Shown piece by piece: positions 1 through 8,377 of a stretch of 64,000 nt of DNA. Location: IMG/VR virus record IMGVR_UViG_3300020034_000007, positions 16,909-80,908 of that record. One strand, written 5' to 3'. The DNA is from a virus. Below the pieces are notes generated by a model. That model was not told where the DNA came from and searched no databases. It saw only the letters and a list, made by a program, of their open reading frames with translations. The translations under genes and the position numbers were made by a program. How positions within the stretch are numbered: position 1 is the stretch's first letter; each line of letters begins with the position of its first letter.

Positions 1-2434
1 TGATATTGCGCGTGGTAGCTGCCATCGTAGCGACGGCACTACTGAAGGTCTGGATATCCGCGTACGCCTTCAGGAGCGGGCCTGAGATATTCATAACTGT
101 AGCAAACTGCCTATTAACCTCAGCCATACCAGCTGTAACATTCTCGACCAACGAAGGTGAGTGATGCGCAAACGGGTTAAGATAGCTGAACAACTCGTAT
201 ACAGCCTTTGCCGCATTCTCCACAATATGAACAACTGCCATCATTGCATTCTGAATACCCTGAGGTAGCATGTTGAACACATTGATAACAAACGCGACAG
301 CCTTATCAAAGATAGATGCAATACCACTCATAGCACCAGATAGACCTGATGCCCCCGAATTGAACCATCCGACCACACCCTGCCAAGCTGTAGCAATCTT
401 ATCTCTAAACCCATAAAGCAGGCTAACTACAACTGTGATGGCAATTCCCCACGGTCCGGTAAACACTCGCAAAAGGAGTGTTCCGAACGAAGCCATCATC
501 GGTAGCAAACCACGCAGACCACCGAGAACCAGCGACGGAAGTCTGCCGAACAGGGCACCTAGCTCTGCAAAGAATGTTAAGCCAAGTCTAGGTATACTTC
601 GGAAGAAGTTCAGGAAGGTTGCACCAATGGTGCCGAAGCCTAGCTTGACGATCGTTCCGGCACCACTGAAGGCTGCACCAAAGATACGAGGCAAGAAGGC
701 TAGTGCACCAAATCCAATACTCTTAATACCCGAGAACAATAAGGTAAATGCTCCAAGGAGCGCATTCCCTGCACCGGAAACGATCCCACCTAGGATAGCG
801 AACGTCGTACCGAAGGTACGTACGAGCAACGAACCGGCCGCCCCCGCCGCCGCCGTGAGGGGTGTGAACATCGTCCGGGCTGCAACAGCAACGACTGATC
901 CAGCAGCTCCTAGGCCAACACGCAGGATACCTACGATCGGCGAGAATACGCTACCGAGAACACTTCCTAAAGCACTGATTAATGCAATGCCACCCTTGCC
1001 AAGTGTGCCAAACAGTCCGGTAAACAATCCGACGATCTTACCGAACGGCGCAAACATCAAACTAAAAATTACACCGAGAGATCTAAATCCACCGACGAGC
1101 GCTGACACATACAGCATCAGTGGGCCCATCAAGGCAAGCATGATCGCTAACAGACCCATGAACTTCTGAGTGGTCGGGCTTAGGTTACTGAACCACATCG
1201 CAAGCTTGGCTAAGTAGCCGGCCATGGCAAGAATCACGGGTAGCAACGGCTTGAGTACGTCAACAAGGCTGTTCTGAATCACAACGCCAATTTGCTGCAT
1301 CTGGTGCGGCGACGAATTCATAACAGTCGCGAGTTCCTGCGCTGCTACCTTGGCGTTAACATTTGCATCCTTGGTTGCATCTAGCGCCTTGCCGTAGTAA
1401 CTTAGACCACCGCTACCCTTAATTAGCGAGTTGTAAACATCTCGCATAAGGATATCAAAACGGTTAATCTGGAAGTTAGTAGCAAGGTAACGAGATGCAA
1501 CATTCTTCTGGGCCTGATCGAGGCCGTGAAACTTGGTAGCCAGAAGCTCGATACGCTGTGCACCTGTCGATGACTTCCAGGACATATCCGCAACGGTAAT
1601 GCCCATCTTCTTAAGGATATCTTCGGCATTCTTAGTAGGTGCAAGAATGTTCGAGATGATAGTCTTAAGAGCATTACCAGCTTGAGCTGCTGTACCTGCA
1701 GCGGGAGTCAAGGCAGCAAGCATAGCCGCAAGCTCGCGGTAGTTAATACCAGCTTCAGATGCAGCACCAGCTGCACGCTGGAAGCCATCAATCAGACCGG
1801 CCATGCTGATTCCAGTCTGATTCTCAACAACGTTCAAAGTATTGAGAATCTTGACCAGGTCGGACGAGCTAGCGCCATACTGTGCCTGGATGGCAATCAG
1901 GGCATTAGTCGCTTGGGTAGCCGACAAGCCACCGATGATCATTGCTTTTAGAGTGGTATCTACAGACTGCGCCAGTGCTGCACCCTGAACACCAGCCTGC
2001 GCCCAGGCAGCACCGACGCCAATAACCTCAGCCTGCTGAATGCCATACTCGTTGCTGAGTGCTTCGAAGTTCTTACGAAGAGAATCTAGATCCTTGCCAT
2101 AGTTAGCGAATGGATCAGATCCATAAACCTTCTGTAGTTCAGCGAAAGCTGACTCGTTAGCCTGAGTAAAATCATAGATCTTCTTACCCGCTAAGACTAA
2201 TGGTGCAGTGAATGTTGCCGTCATCGCATAACCAGCTGAACGAAGGCTAGACGTCAGACTGGCAAGTGACCTGGTAGTACCCGCAATACCCGAAGCTGCG
2301 CCAGTACCACCAGAAGAATTTAGAGATGCCTGAACTTGCTTCCAGGTTCCCTGAAATTGCTTGAGCTGTGCTTCGGCAGTAGCTTTAGCAACTCGGATGG
2401 TTATATTCAAGTAAGTTTCGACTTTAAACACCAC
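1..2434 (-). CDS. Tail tape measure protein, C-terminus beyond the window
   Basis: Continuous minus-strand reading frame with no stop from about 2434 to the left edge, so at least 811 residues and incomplete. The first ~40 residues are charged and coiled-coil-like, followed by an Ala/Gly-rich region typical of TP901-type tape measures (membrane-insertion and AALTPAAGTAAQAG-like stretches). The middle holds a long run of hydrophobic, Gly/Phe/Leu-rich segments (about 1190 down to 480). The protein sets tail length and is ejected during infection. It directly follows the frameshifted chaperones, the usual position. Start uncertain: two adjacent GTG codons (2434 and 2431), with an in-frame stop upstream and no strong ribosome-binding site. 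Function is confident from gene order and composition. Confidence 0.9.
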   Translation of the reverse strand, partial: MVFKVETYLNITIRVAKATAEAQLKQFQGTWKQVQASLNSSGGTGAASGIAGTTRSLASLTSSLRSAGYAMTATFTAPLVLAGKKIYDFTQANESAFAELQKVYGSDPFANYGKDLDSLRKNFEALSNEYGIQQAEVIGVGAAWAQAGVQGAALAQSVDTTLKAMIIGGLSATQATNALIAIQAQYGASSSDLVKILNTLNVVENQTGISMAGLIDGFQRAAGAASEAGINYRELAAMLAALTPAAGTAAQAGNALKTIISNILAPTKNAEDILKKMGITVADMSWKSSTGAQRIELLATKFHGLDQAQKNVASRYLATNFQINRFDILMRDVYNSLIKGSGGLSYYGKALDATKDANVNAKVAAQELATVMNSSPHQMQQIGVVIQNSLVDVLKPLLPVILAMAGYLAKLAMWFSNLSPTTQKFMGLLAIMLALMGPLMLYVSALVGGFRSLGVIFSLMFAPFGKIVGLFTGLFGTLGKGGIALISALGSVLGSVFSPIVGILRVGLGAAGSVVAVAARTMFTPLTAAAGAAGSLLVRTFGTTFAILGGIVSGAGNALLGAFTLLFSGIKSIGFGALAFLPRIFGAAFSGAGTIVKLGFGTIGATFLNFFRSIPRLGLTFFAELGALFGRLPSLVLGGLRGLLPMMASFGTLLLRVFTGPWGIAITVVVSLLYGFRDKIATAWQGVVGWFNSGASGLSGAMSGIASIFDKAVAFVINVFNMLPQGIQNAMMAVVHIVENAAKAVYELFSYLNPFAHHSPSLVENVTAGMAEVNRQFATVMNISGPLLKAYADIQTFSSAVATMAATTRNI

Positions 2435-2496
2435 CCACGGGCTTCGAAGAGTCCCACTAAAGGGCCTCTAGTGCCCGACAAGGTATTCTGGAATAT

Positions 2497-2546
2497 ATCA
2501 AATACCCCTCGTCTCCGTCCATAACAACGGTCGAGGGGTATTTGAT
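2497..2546. terminator. 15-bp perfect hairpin between chaperone and tape measure genes
   Basis: Arms 2497-2511 and 2532-2546 are perfectly complementary over 15 bp, with a 20-nt loop. The structure begins immediately after the chaperone stop codon (2547-2549). There is no clear U-tract, so it may attenuate transcription or protect a processed 3' end rather than fully terminate. Confidence 0.6.
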
Positions 2547-3337
2547 CTAGCGCTTCTTTGACTTTATGTTTTCCATCTCGCGGGTATGCTTGTCATTATC
2601 TCGCTTCTCGCGTATCCCACGAAGCTCGAACAGGACTGTCCACTCGTCAATGAGATCAGGATGCTGATCGTACCAGCCGCCTTCTACTGGAAAGTGAGTC
2701 CACTTCGTATTCTCGCAAAGCCAAAACAGAAAGATAGACGAGGGAAGATTCCCGCCAGTTTCGCCACCGTTAATCCAGGCTTCCGCTTTTACGCGGAATC
2801 GTCTTTTCCCGCTTCACGCTTGACGGCCGACTCGAGAAGATCTTCGAGGTTCTTCATCTCTTCGCGAATCGCATCAGCAGTCATCTCGCTCTGCATCCAT
2901 GGATTAGCCTTGCGAATCGCACGCTCGAGACCGTCAAGTAGCTTCGGATCAGCCTGAAGGGACCACTTACCAAACTCGGAACCAAGACTAGCATTCTTGT
3001 CGACCGAAATCGCCTTGAAAGATCCATCAGTCTGCTTCTTGACGATGTGCCAGCTCATCACCGAGCACTCGAAAAGGATCTCACGCTCGACACCTGGATC
3101 AACCCGCACGCGCGCGTCACCAGTATTCTTCTCGAGCTTGATATCCTTGGTGGTCTTGGACTGGTACTTGCGTCGGTCGCCTTCAGTCATCTGCCGGAAT
3201 TCAATCCACTGCAGGCCATCAGGGAAAGTCCAACGCTGCGTCTCGTTAAAGCCGAAGTAATCCTCATAGGCTGGCTCGTCAGGATCTACTCCAGCAGCAA
3301 TCATGTTTTGTCGTGTAAGGTCAGTATCGGTTTCCAT
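2547..3337 (-). CDS. Tail assembly chaperone, long -1 frameshift product (gpGT-like)
   Basis: Produced if ribosomes slip -1 at the heptamer GGGAAAA (2804-2810), which sits in frame as G-GGA-AAA ten codons before the end of the short chaperone. After slipping, the frame stays open for about 85 codons to a TAG at 2547. The extension is Trp/Phe-rich near its start and Lys/Arg/Glu-rich at its end, as in other gpT-like extensions. In lambda-like tails, both short and fusion forms coat the tape measure during tail assembly. The frameshift is inferred from sequence and gene order, not measured. Confidence 0.85.
2789..3337 (-). CDS. Tail assembly chaperone, short form (gpG-like)
   Basis: 182 residues, acidic and Lys-rich, with a C-terminal helical region. 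It lies between the major tail protein and the tape measure, the fixed position of gpG-type chaperones. The slippery heptamer at its end yields the longer fusion. Upstream the start is preceded by AGAAAGGGTCACCA, a good ribosome-binding site. No enzymatic motif is expected or seen. Confidence 0.88.
   Translation of the reverse strand: METDTDLTRQNMIAAGVDPDEPAYEDYFGFNETQRWTFPDGLQWIEFRQMTEGDRRKYQSKTTKDIKLEKNTGDARVRVDPGVEREILFECSVMSWHIVKKQTDGSFKAISVDKNASLGSEFGKWSLQADPKLLDGLERAIRKANPWMQSEMTADAIREEMKNLEDLLESAVKREAGKDDSA
2804..2810 (-). promoter_or_regulatory. Programmed -1 ribosomal frameshift site GGGAAAA
   Basis: The heptamer matches X_XXY_YYZ exactly in the zero frame of the short chaperone, and the -1 frame downstream is open for about 85 codons. 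This is the standard siphovirus tail-chaperone arrangement. A following stimulatory structure was not clearly identified. Confidence 0.88.
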
Positions 3338-3368
3338 TGGTGACCCTTTCTAGGTCTTGTGTGGAATT

Positions 3369-3415
3369 ATTAACCCCAGGCAGGCTAGCCGGTATTTAGC
3401 CTGCCTGGGGTTAAT
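3369..3415. terminator. 19-bp perfect hairpin downstream of the major tail gene
   Basis: Arms 3369-3387 and 3397-3415 pair over 19 bp with a 9-nt loop, in the gap between the major tail gene (ends 3433) and the chaperones (start 3337). It probably reduces read-through from the very highly expressed tail gene into the chaperones. The U-tract is weak. Confidence 0.7.
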
Positions 3416-3432
3416 GCACCCCGGGGGGGTTA

Positions 3433-4461
3433 TTACGCGATGGTCGCGCGACCTGTTTTGGCAACGGAAGTCATGATCGGAGTAGCAGGCACAGGACGAA
3501 TAGCCTGAATATCAATACTCGGCTCGATGATATCGTCACCACTCGGACTGAAGTTATAAGGCTTCAGAATCGACTGAGGGATAGTAAAGGCAATCTGCTG
3601 GGCCGTCAACGGAGTACCTGCGACAATGTTCTCATAAGTAGCAACGTTAATAACCAGAGCTTGCTTTGTCGGAATACCACCAGGCGCAGTAGCAGCAGCC
3701 GTACCATATACGGCCTGGCGCCACAGTGCACTATCCTGCTGGCGAATCGTAACGCTGGCCGTAACTTCACGACGCTTCGGGACAACACTTCCAAGGTAAA
3801 GACTACCCAGACGGAAGTCAGTATCATCGAAGTTATTGTTGATATCTAGGCTGAAAGACTTCGCCGGAAGAGTCACACCGTTGTAAGTCACTGTAACATT
3901 CGTACCGACGATCATCGGCAGGCTGTCAAACAGTGCAGTCGGAGTATTCATGTCGGTTGGGGTAATACCCGCAACCTGCTTCAACGCGATGAGGCCAGCG
4001 GTACCCATAAGGTAACCGTCAGCCGCAGCTTCCAGGTGAAGCGTATTGACGACTGTGTCCGTGTAGTCGAAGCACTCCAGACCGGCACCAATGAGCTCCT
4101 CGACCGAGTAATACGGAAGAGCGGCAGCATCGGAAGGTGTGATCGTATGAGTCGTAATACCCGTCGTGGTAACCTGAGCAGTCGTCCCCATGCAGGCATA
4201 CAACAGAGATAGGAACGACTCTATGCGGGCATAGAAGTCGTAGCTACCAGACCACTTAACGGGCCCCAGGTAGGAGTCCGTAATATCGCGACCGCCACCG
4301 ATCTCGGGGTCTGGGATCATAAGCGTTCGGTCGGTGCCAAGCGATCCACTGCGAAGCTTAATACCAATACCCGCAGTCGCAATGTCAGAAGCAAATGTCC
4401 CAAGGACAGACTGCTTGCGAAGCAGAATGTGGCCTGGCTGTGAAGAATACCCTGCCGCCAT
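3433..4461 (-). CDS. Major tail (tube) protein
   Basis: 342 residues, rich in Thr, Ala, Ile and Asp and predicted mostly beta, typical of siphovirus tail tube proteins. The central part contains the SLDINNNFDDTDFRLGS-type segment seen in tube proteins of actinophages. The position just upstream of the chaperones supports the call. The gene ends close to a 19-bp hairpin, consistent with separate high expression. The family cannot be named beyond tail tube; a decoration function is less likely from gene order. Confidence 0.82.
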   Translation of the reverse strand: MAAGYSSQPGHILLRKQSVLGTFASDIATAGIGIKLRSGSLGTDRTLMIPDPEIGGGRDITDSYLGPVKWSGSYDFYARIESFLSLLYACMGTTAQVTTTGITTHTITPSDAAALPYYSVEELIGAGLECFDYTDTVVNTLHLEAAADGYLMGTAGLIALKQVAGITPTDMNTPTALFDSLPMIVGTNVTVTYNGVTLPAKSFSLDINNNFDDTDFRLGSLYLGSVVPKRREVTASVTIRQQDSALWRQAVYGTAAATAPGGIPTKQALVINVATYENIVAGTPLTAQQIAFTIPQSILKPYNFSPSGDDIIEPSIDIQAIRPVPATPIMTSVAKTGRATIA

Positions 4462-4463
4462 TA

Positions 4464-4796
4464 TTAGCTGCCCTTCTTCTCGTCAGCCTTTACGTCACCG
4501 TTAGGCTTCTGTAGTACCTCGGATGAGGTCGGCACAGGAGGTGCAGACACCTCGGCGGGTACGACAGGCCCGGTGACTGGCGGCTTCTCGGAAGCCTTGA
4601 CACGTTCTTGCATCTCGGCAATTTGCTGGTCCAAGGTCTTACTCTCATTAACCAGCGCAACGCCATCGATCAAGCGCTGACTGCCGTAAAGGTTCTCGGT
4701 CTCTTCTGCTTTTAGAAGAGCAAGCTGTTCACGCTTCTGCTCATTCTCTGAACGAAGGTAATCGAGGTCTTCGTCAGTAGGCAGGTTATCAGGCAT
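4464..4796 (-). CDS. Hypothetical protein, N-terminal coiled coil
   Basis: 110 residues. Residues ~8-70 are Glu/Lys/Gln/Leu-rich with heptad-like spacing, predicting a coiled coil; the C-terminal 40 residues are Pro/Val/Lys-rich and probably disordered. The start overlaps the end of the preceding gene by 8 nt, and it stops 2 nt before the major tail gene, so it belongs to the tail module. No family recognised. Confidence 0.75.
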   Translation of the reverse strand: MPDNLPTDEDLDYLRSENEQKREQLALLKAEETENLYGSQRLIDGVALVNESKTLDQQIAEMQERVKASEKPPVTGPVVPAEVSAPPVPTSSEVLQKPNGDVKADEKKGS

Positions 4797-5292
4797 TTAC
4801 TTTCTCAACCTCCAACATAAGATCGTTAGTGCAAAGGTACAGGTTCTCGCCGTTGACCTGGTTATTCCTATACCTTCCAGCCCTGACCCAGAACCTCTTG
4901 AGTCTCTTGATCGTTCCGTTCAGAGTCGCTGTAAGTCCGCCCAATTGTTGCCGTAGTGGGGGGTCACTGCCAAGGATAGTGCGTAACGTTTCGGCCAGCA
5001 CTGCATGCCAACTCAGACCAATAATCTCATCTGAATGCCGAACAAACCCTTGCACCATGATCGAGTACATTTCAAGCGTAGGACTGCGCGCGAAATCCAC
5101 TCCCATCATCTCCTGTGAATTCGGAGTTGGCAGCCAGTTGTCAGCCCAGACACCAATCGAGAAGTTAAGATCCTGCGTACGTAGTGGACGCTTAAGAACA
5201 ATCAACCTATCATCTTCCATGGCAAACCGAGCAGCGACGAGCTGGACGACGTTGTTAGGAAAGATAGATCCATTGTCAAAGTCAATTGGCAT
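4789..5292 (-). CDS. Probable tail terminator or neck protein
   Basis: 167 residues. It sits between the virion-morphogenesis protein and the tail tube genes, where siphoviruses encode the tail terminator (gpU-like). The sequence has alternating hydrophobic strands and the segment WADNWLPTP, and the start overlaps the stop of the upstream gene by one base. The call rests mainly on gene order; no decisive motif. Confidence 0.6.
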   Translation of the reverse strand: MPIDFDNGSIFPNNVVQLVAARFAMEDDRLIVLKRPLRTQDLNFSIGVWADNWLPTPNSQEMMGVDFARSPTLEMYSIMVQGFVRHSDEIIGLSWHAVLAETLRTILGSDPPLRQQLGGLTATLNGTIKRLKRFWVRAGRYRNNQVNGENLYLCTNDLMLEVEKVNA

Positions 5293-5801
5293 TAGAGGAT
5301 TCCACCTTCAATTGCAGCCTGAATACTCATAGCCAAGCTGTTCAACAATGTTGCGGCATCAGTCTCATTAAGTCCAACAACAGGACGAGCGGGTACGACA
5401 CCACGTGCACCCGACTGAGCTGTATTGAACTTAGCTTGAAGTACTGGATCACCAGTAGGCTCTGGTGTCTGAAACGTCACACCAGAAGGATCCATCGTCA
5501 TAGTACCTGAAGCATTGACGATGTAATCCTCTAATCCACCTGACCGATGAAGAATCGGACCTGATCCATACTGCTGGCGAAGGCGATCTGCAATCGTTAC
5601 CGGTGACAACGGAGCCCAAGGTCCGGATACATCATCACCCTCACCGGAGAACCTTATAGCGGCTCTTTCGGATAGGTGATGCTTAGCTTCACCCTGCATC
5701 CAGAACGCTAGAGAGGCTGAATCAATAGCACGATCAAGAGCAGTAAGTACTTTAGTTACTCCTAGATCTTCAGCTTCCGAGGACCATAGAAAACCTGTCA
5801 T
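5292..5801 (-). CDS. Virion morphogenesis / tail completion protein (Phage_tail_S, gpG-like)
   Basis: 169 residues. The layout matches the phage virion morphogenesis family: a helical N-terminus, then a GPWAPLSPVT-like segment, then a HRSGGLED motif, and near the C-terminus ARPVVGL. These are the hallmark segments of Mu gpG / P2 gpS-like proteins that complete the head-tail interface. The stop overlaps the next gene's start, indicating coupling. Confidence is high for the family and moderate for the precise assembly step. Confidence 0.8.
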   Translation of the reverse strand: MTGFLWSSEAEDLGVTKVLTALDRAIDSASLAFWMQGEAKHHLSERAAIRFSGEGDDVSGPWAPLSPVTIADRLRQQYGSGPILHRSGGLEDYIVNASGTMTMDPSGVTFQTPEPTGDPVLQAKFNTAQSGARGVVPARPVVGLNETDAATLLNSLAMSIQAAIEGGIL

Positions 5802-7408
5802 GACCAGCTAGCCCCCTCTCGGACGTGCCTTGTTGCCGTCACCCAGGCACTGCCATCCCAAACCTTGACAGTATCACTTCCATAAGCTAGAACCAAACTA
5901 TCCACTAAGCCAGTGTTATCAATCAGTATCTTCTGGCTTATTAAAACTTGATTCTGAATATCAGCTAGTCCGGCAAGATCTGTAATAATTCGACTGTACT
6001 CTTTGATAACCAAATCAGTTATACCAGCAGAATCAGTAATCGTAATCTGGTGATTTACAGCCTGGCCAATATTGTCAGTTAATCCAGCATTATCTGTATT
6101 TATTTGCGTACCGGCACCTGATGAAATCTGAGAAACGAGATCACTAGAGCCAGTACTGTCAATAAGCACACGCGCCACAGCTGACGTTTGGGATATCATG
6201 TCGGTTGAACCAGATGTATCAGTAGAAACTCGAGTAGCATTCACAGTCTGACCTGTAATGTCAGCAGCGCCAGCCGAGTCAGTAAACGTTTGCGTATAAG
6301 AATTTACCCCAGACTGAATTATATTATCAGTCAGTCCAGCCGAATCAGTCTCAATATCAGAATAAACAACTGAATAATTAATATCCTGATCTGTAGATCC
6401 AGTATCATCGCTAATAATACGAATTACAGTCTGAGCTACAACAGACAGATCAGTAAGTCCCGTACTATCAACAATCGTTCGAGCTGTAGCATCTACCTGA
6501 GACGTAGTATCAATCAGGCCCGCACTGTCGATGATAGTGCGTGCGTAGTTTGTAGCACTCACAAGTGCATCCGTTATACCAGCTAAATCAATAACAGACC
6601 GCATCGCCGACGACATCCGCGAGGGTACGTCAGTAAGACCGACGCTGTCTATAACTGGGCGAATATAAGCAGAAGTTTGTGAAGATATATCAGTGAGTCC
6701 ACCGCTATCCGTAGCCGGTCGTCCGTAGGAAGCTGTCTGTGCTGATACATCTGTAGTACCACTGCTATCAATGTTAGTCTGAGTATAACCAGTACCGCCG
6801 CCGCTGACGGTGTAGGTGATGACGATGCCGACGACGGCCTGCGAGGTTGACGAACCGGTGCACGACGTGGCCGCGTTCGACGCGAGTGTCTGCGCGCCGA
6901 CCGCGCACGACACCTTCGTGCCCGTGTTCGTCGTGACGGCGTCGGTGCCGAGCTCGGTGTAGCCACCGGACAGCGTCAAGTCCGCGAGCGTCCCCGACGA
7001 CGACGCACCGAACGCAGCGTAGGCCCGGTCCGTCGACGACGCCTGCGTGCCCGTGGGGCCGACCGGGAGGGATGTGGTCGCGCCGCTGCCCGCGGTCGCG
7101 CTCGTGTCGAACGTGAGCGTCCCGGCTTCCTCGGTGATCCACCCGCACGTCGGGCCGGCGATCGGGATGGTGAAGTTAGTCTCGCCGGCACTCGTGCGGC
7201 GGAACACGTAGATCGCCGAGTTGGTGTCCTTCTCAGCGTCCCTCGTCCACCCGGTCAGAGTCCCTGGGGCGGTGCCGCCGAGGAAGTTGTCGGAGTTGAG
7301 GAACAGCAGGATCGTGTTCCCGGTGGTGGTGGCGCCGGCGAACGCCGCCAGGACTGTCGTGGGCGCCGTAGCCGTGCCGGTGGAGAACGACGCCGGCGAC
7401 TGCACCAT
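5798..7408 (-). CDS. Repeat-containing appendage protein with GC-rich N-terminal domain
   Basis: 536 residues in three parts. Residues 1-~205 form a Thr/Gly/Ser-rich beta domain resembling lectin-like domains of phage surface proteins. Residues ~210-510 are about 15 degenerate repeats of ~20 residues, each beginning D-S-(A/T)-G-(L/S)-T-D and ending in a short hydrophobic strand. The C-terminus has paired Trp motifs (VWDGSAW, GASW) seen in actinophage virion decorations. The DNA for the first part (6790-7400) is strikingly GC-rich compared with the AT-richer repeats, pointing to domain acquisition. Likely a head or neck fibre; the exact location is unknown. Confidence 0.7.
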   Translation of the reverse strand: MVQSPASFSTGTATAPTTVLAAFAGATTTGNTILLFLNSDNFLGGTAPGTLTGWTRDAEKDTNSAIYVFRRTSAGETNFTIPIAGPTCGWITEEAGTLTFDTSATAGSGATTSLPVGPTGTQASSTDRAYAAFGASSSGTLADLTLSGGYTELGTDAVTTNTGTKVSCAVGAQTLASNAATSCTGSSTSQAVVGIVITYTVSGGGTGYTQTNIDSSGTTDVSAQTASYGRPATDSGGLTDISSQTSAYIRPVIDSVGLTDVPSRMSSAMRSVIDLAGITDALVSATNYARTIIDSAGLIDTTSQVDATARTIVDSTGLTDLSVVAQTVIRIISDDTGSTDQDINYSVVYSDIETDSAGLTDNIIQSGVNSYTQTFTDSAGAADITGQTVNATRVSTDTSGSTDMISQTSAVARVLIDSTGSSDLVSQISSGAGTQINTDNAGLTDNIGQAVNHQITITDSAGITDLVIKEYSRIITDLAGLADIQNQVLISQKILIDNTGLVDSLVLAYGSDTVKVWDGSAWVTATRHVREGASWS

Positions 7409-7424
7409 CAGAACGTCACCATTC

Positions 7425-8354
7425 TCAAATCAGCGACAGCGGGTTACCAAGATCATCAAAGTTCTCCGACCATGCCACTTGTCCCATCGGAGTAGTATTC
7501 GACGTGCCCCGTCCGAGGTAAGGACGAGAGCGGTTAAGTGATAGGTCAAACACATTCCCTGTTGCCTCATAAGTAATGTTCGAAGTAAGACCACCATCAT
7601 AGCATCGAAGAATCTCGTTGTTATCAGCGCCAGACTTACCAACAAGATAGGAGTCATGTACCGCTGCATGCATCGTAGTGCCTGATGTCATATCGGCAAA
7701 CTGCATTCCAGATGAACCGAGCTGGGCAATATTCATTGTCTCCATGTAAAGCAGAACTCGATCAAACGTAACGTTTCCTGCTCCACCCGACAATTGAACA
7801 CCGTCGTTATGGTCCCCGCCGTCAACCGCCTTAGTCTTGATAATCGACTCAGTTATCATCGTACCAATTACCGTACCGCCATTCGCGCGAGCCCCATCCG
7901 TGTCGCCTTGAAACAGGCATCGCAACGCGTAATAGTCCTCCCACTGCGTGTTCTGCTCTCCATCCGGCACTGGCGGGTCGAACGTTACAAATTCCATGCC
8001 GAGCCCAGGATGATGGGTGCCAGAGAAATCGTTGTAGATCGATGTAGAGAGGCAGCCTTTGAACGTACACCACGGAATATCAAGGCGAATACGATCAGTA
8101 TGGAGTTTTGTGAACACATACGGATCACCCTGAACCCCCGATCCAGTATGCGGGCCAGCTAGAAAATCCGACGCAACATGCGTCGATCCTGTCCAGTCTA
8201 CTAGATCCCCAAGGATTAGTTTCCGACCTAGCCCCGGATCAAGATAAGAAGTGTAACCAACAAGTGTACTCTCGCCGCCAATTAACTGTGACCCATGAGT
8301 AATTACATCAGGTGGCTGCATTAAGCCAATCTGAATAGCAATCGTACGAGCCAT
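7425..8354 (-). CDS. Minor virion protein, probable beta-helix appendage
   Basis: 309 residues from the chosen ATG at 8354, which has AAGGGA seven bases upstream; a longer form from 8405 would overlap the upstream gene. The sequence is rich in Gly, Asn, Asp and Thr, with runs such as GGDHNDGVQLSGGAGNVTFDR and repeated turns with alternating hydrophobics. This suggests a right-handed parallel beta-helix like pectate-lyase-type phage appendages. No catalytic set is evident. It may bind host surface glycans (inference). Confidence 0.68.
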   Translation of the reverse strand: MARTIAIQIGLMQPPDVITHGSQLIGGESTLVGYTSYLDPGLGRKLILGDLVDWTGSTHVASDFLAGPHTGSGVQGDPYVFTKLHTDRIRLDIPWCTFKGCLSTSIYNDFSGTHHPGLGMEFVTFDPPVPDGEQNTQWEDYYALRCLFQGDTDGARANGGTVIGTMITESIIKTKAVDGGDHNDGVQLSGGAGNVTFDRVLLYMETMNIAQLGSSGMQFADMTSGTTMHAAVHDSYLVGKSGADNNEILRCYDGGLTSNITYEATGNVFDLSLNRSRPYLGRGTSNTTPMGQVAWSENFDDLGNPLSLI

Positions 8355-8377
8355 CAGTATTTCCCTTAAAGCCAGGC

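Noticed and set aside
435-1169. 244-residue plus-strand reading frame opposite the tape measure
   Set aside because: Pro/Arg-rich low-complexity shadow of the antisense tape measure frame; no ribosome-binding site.
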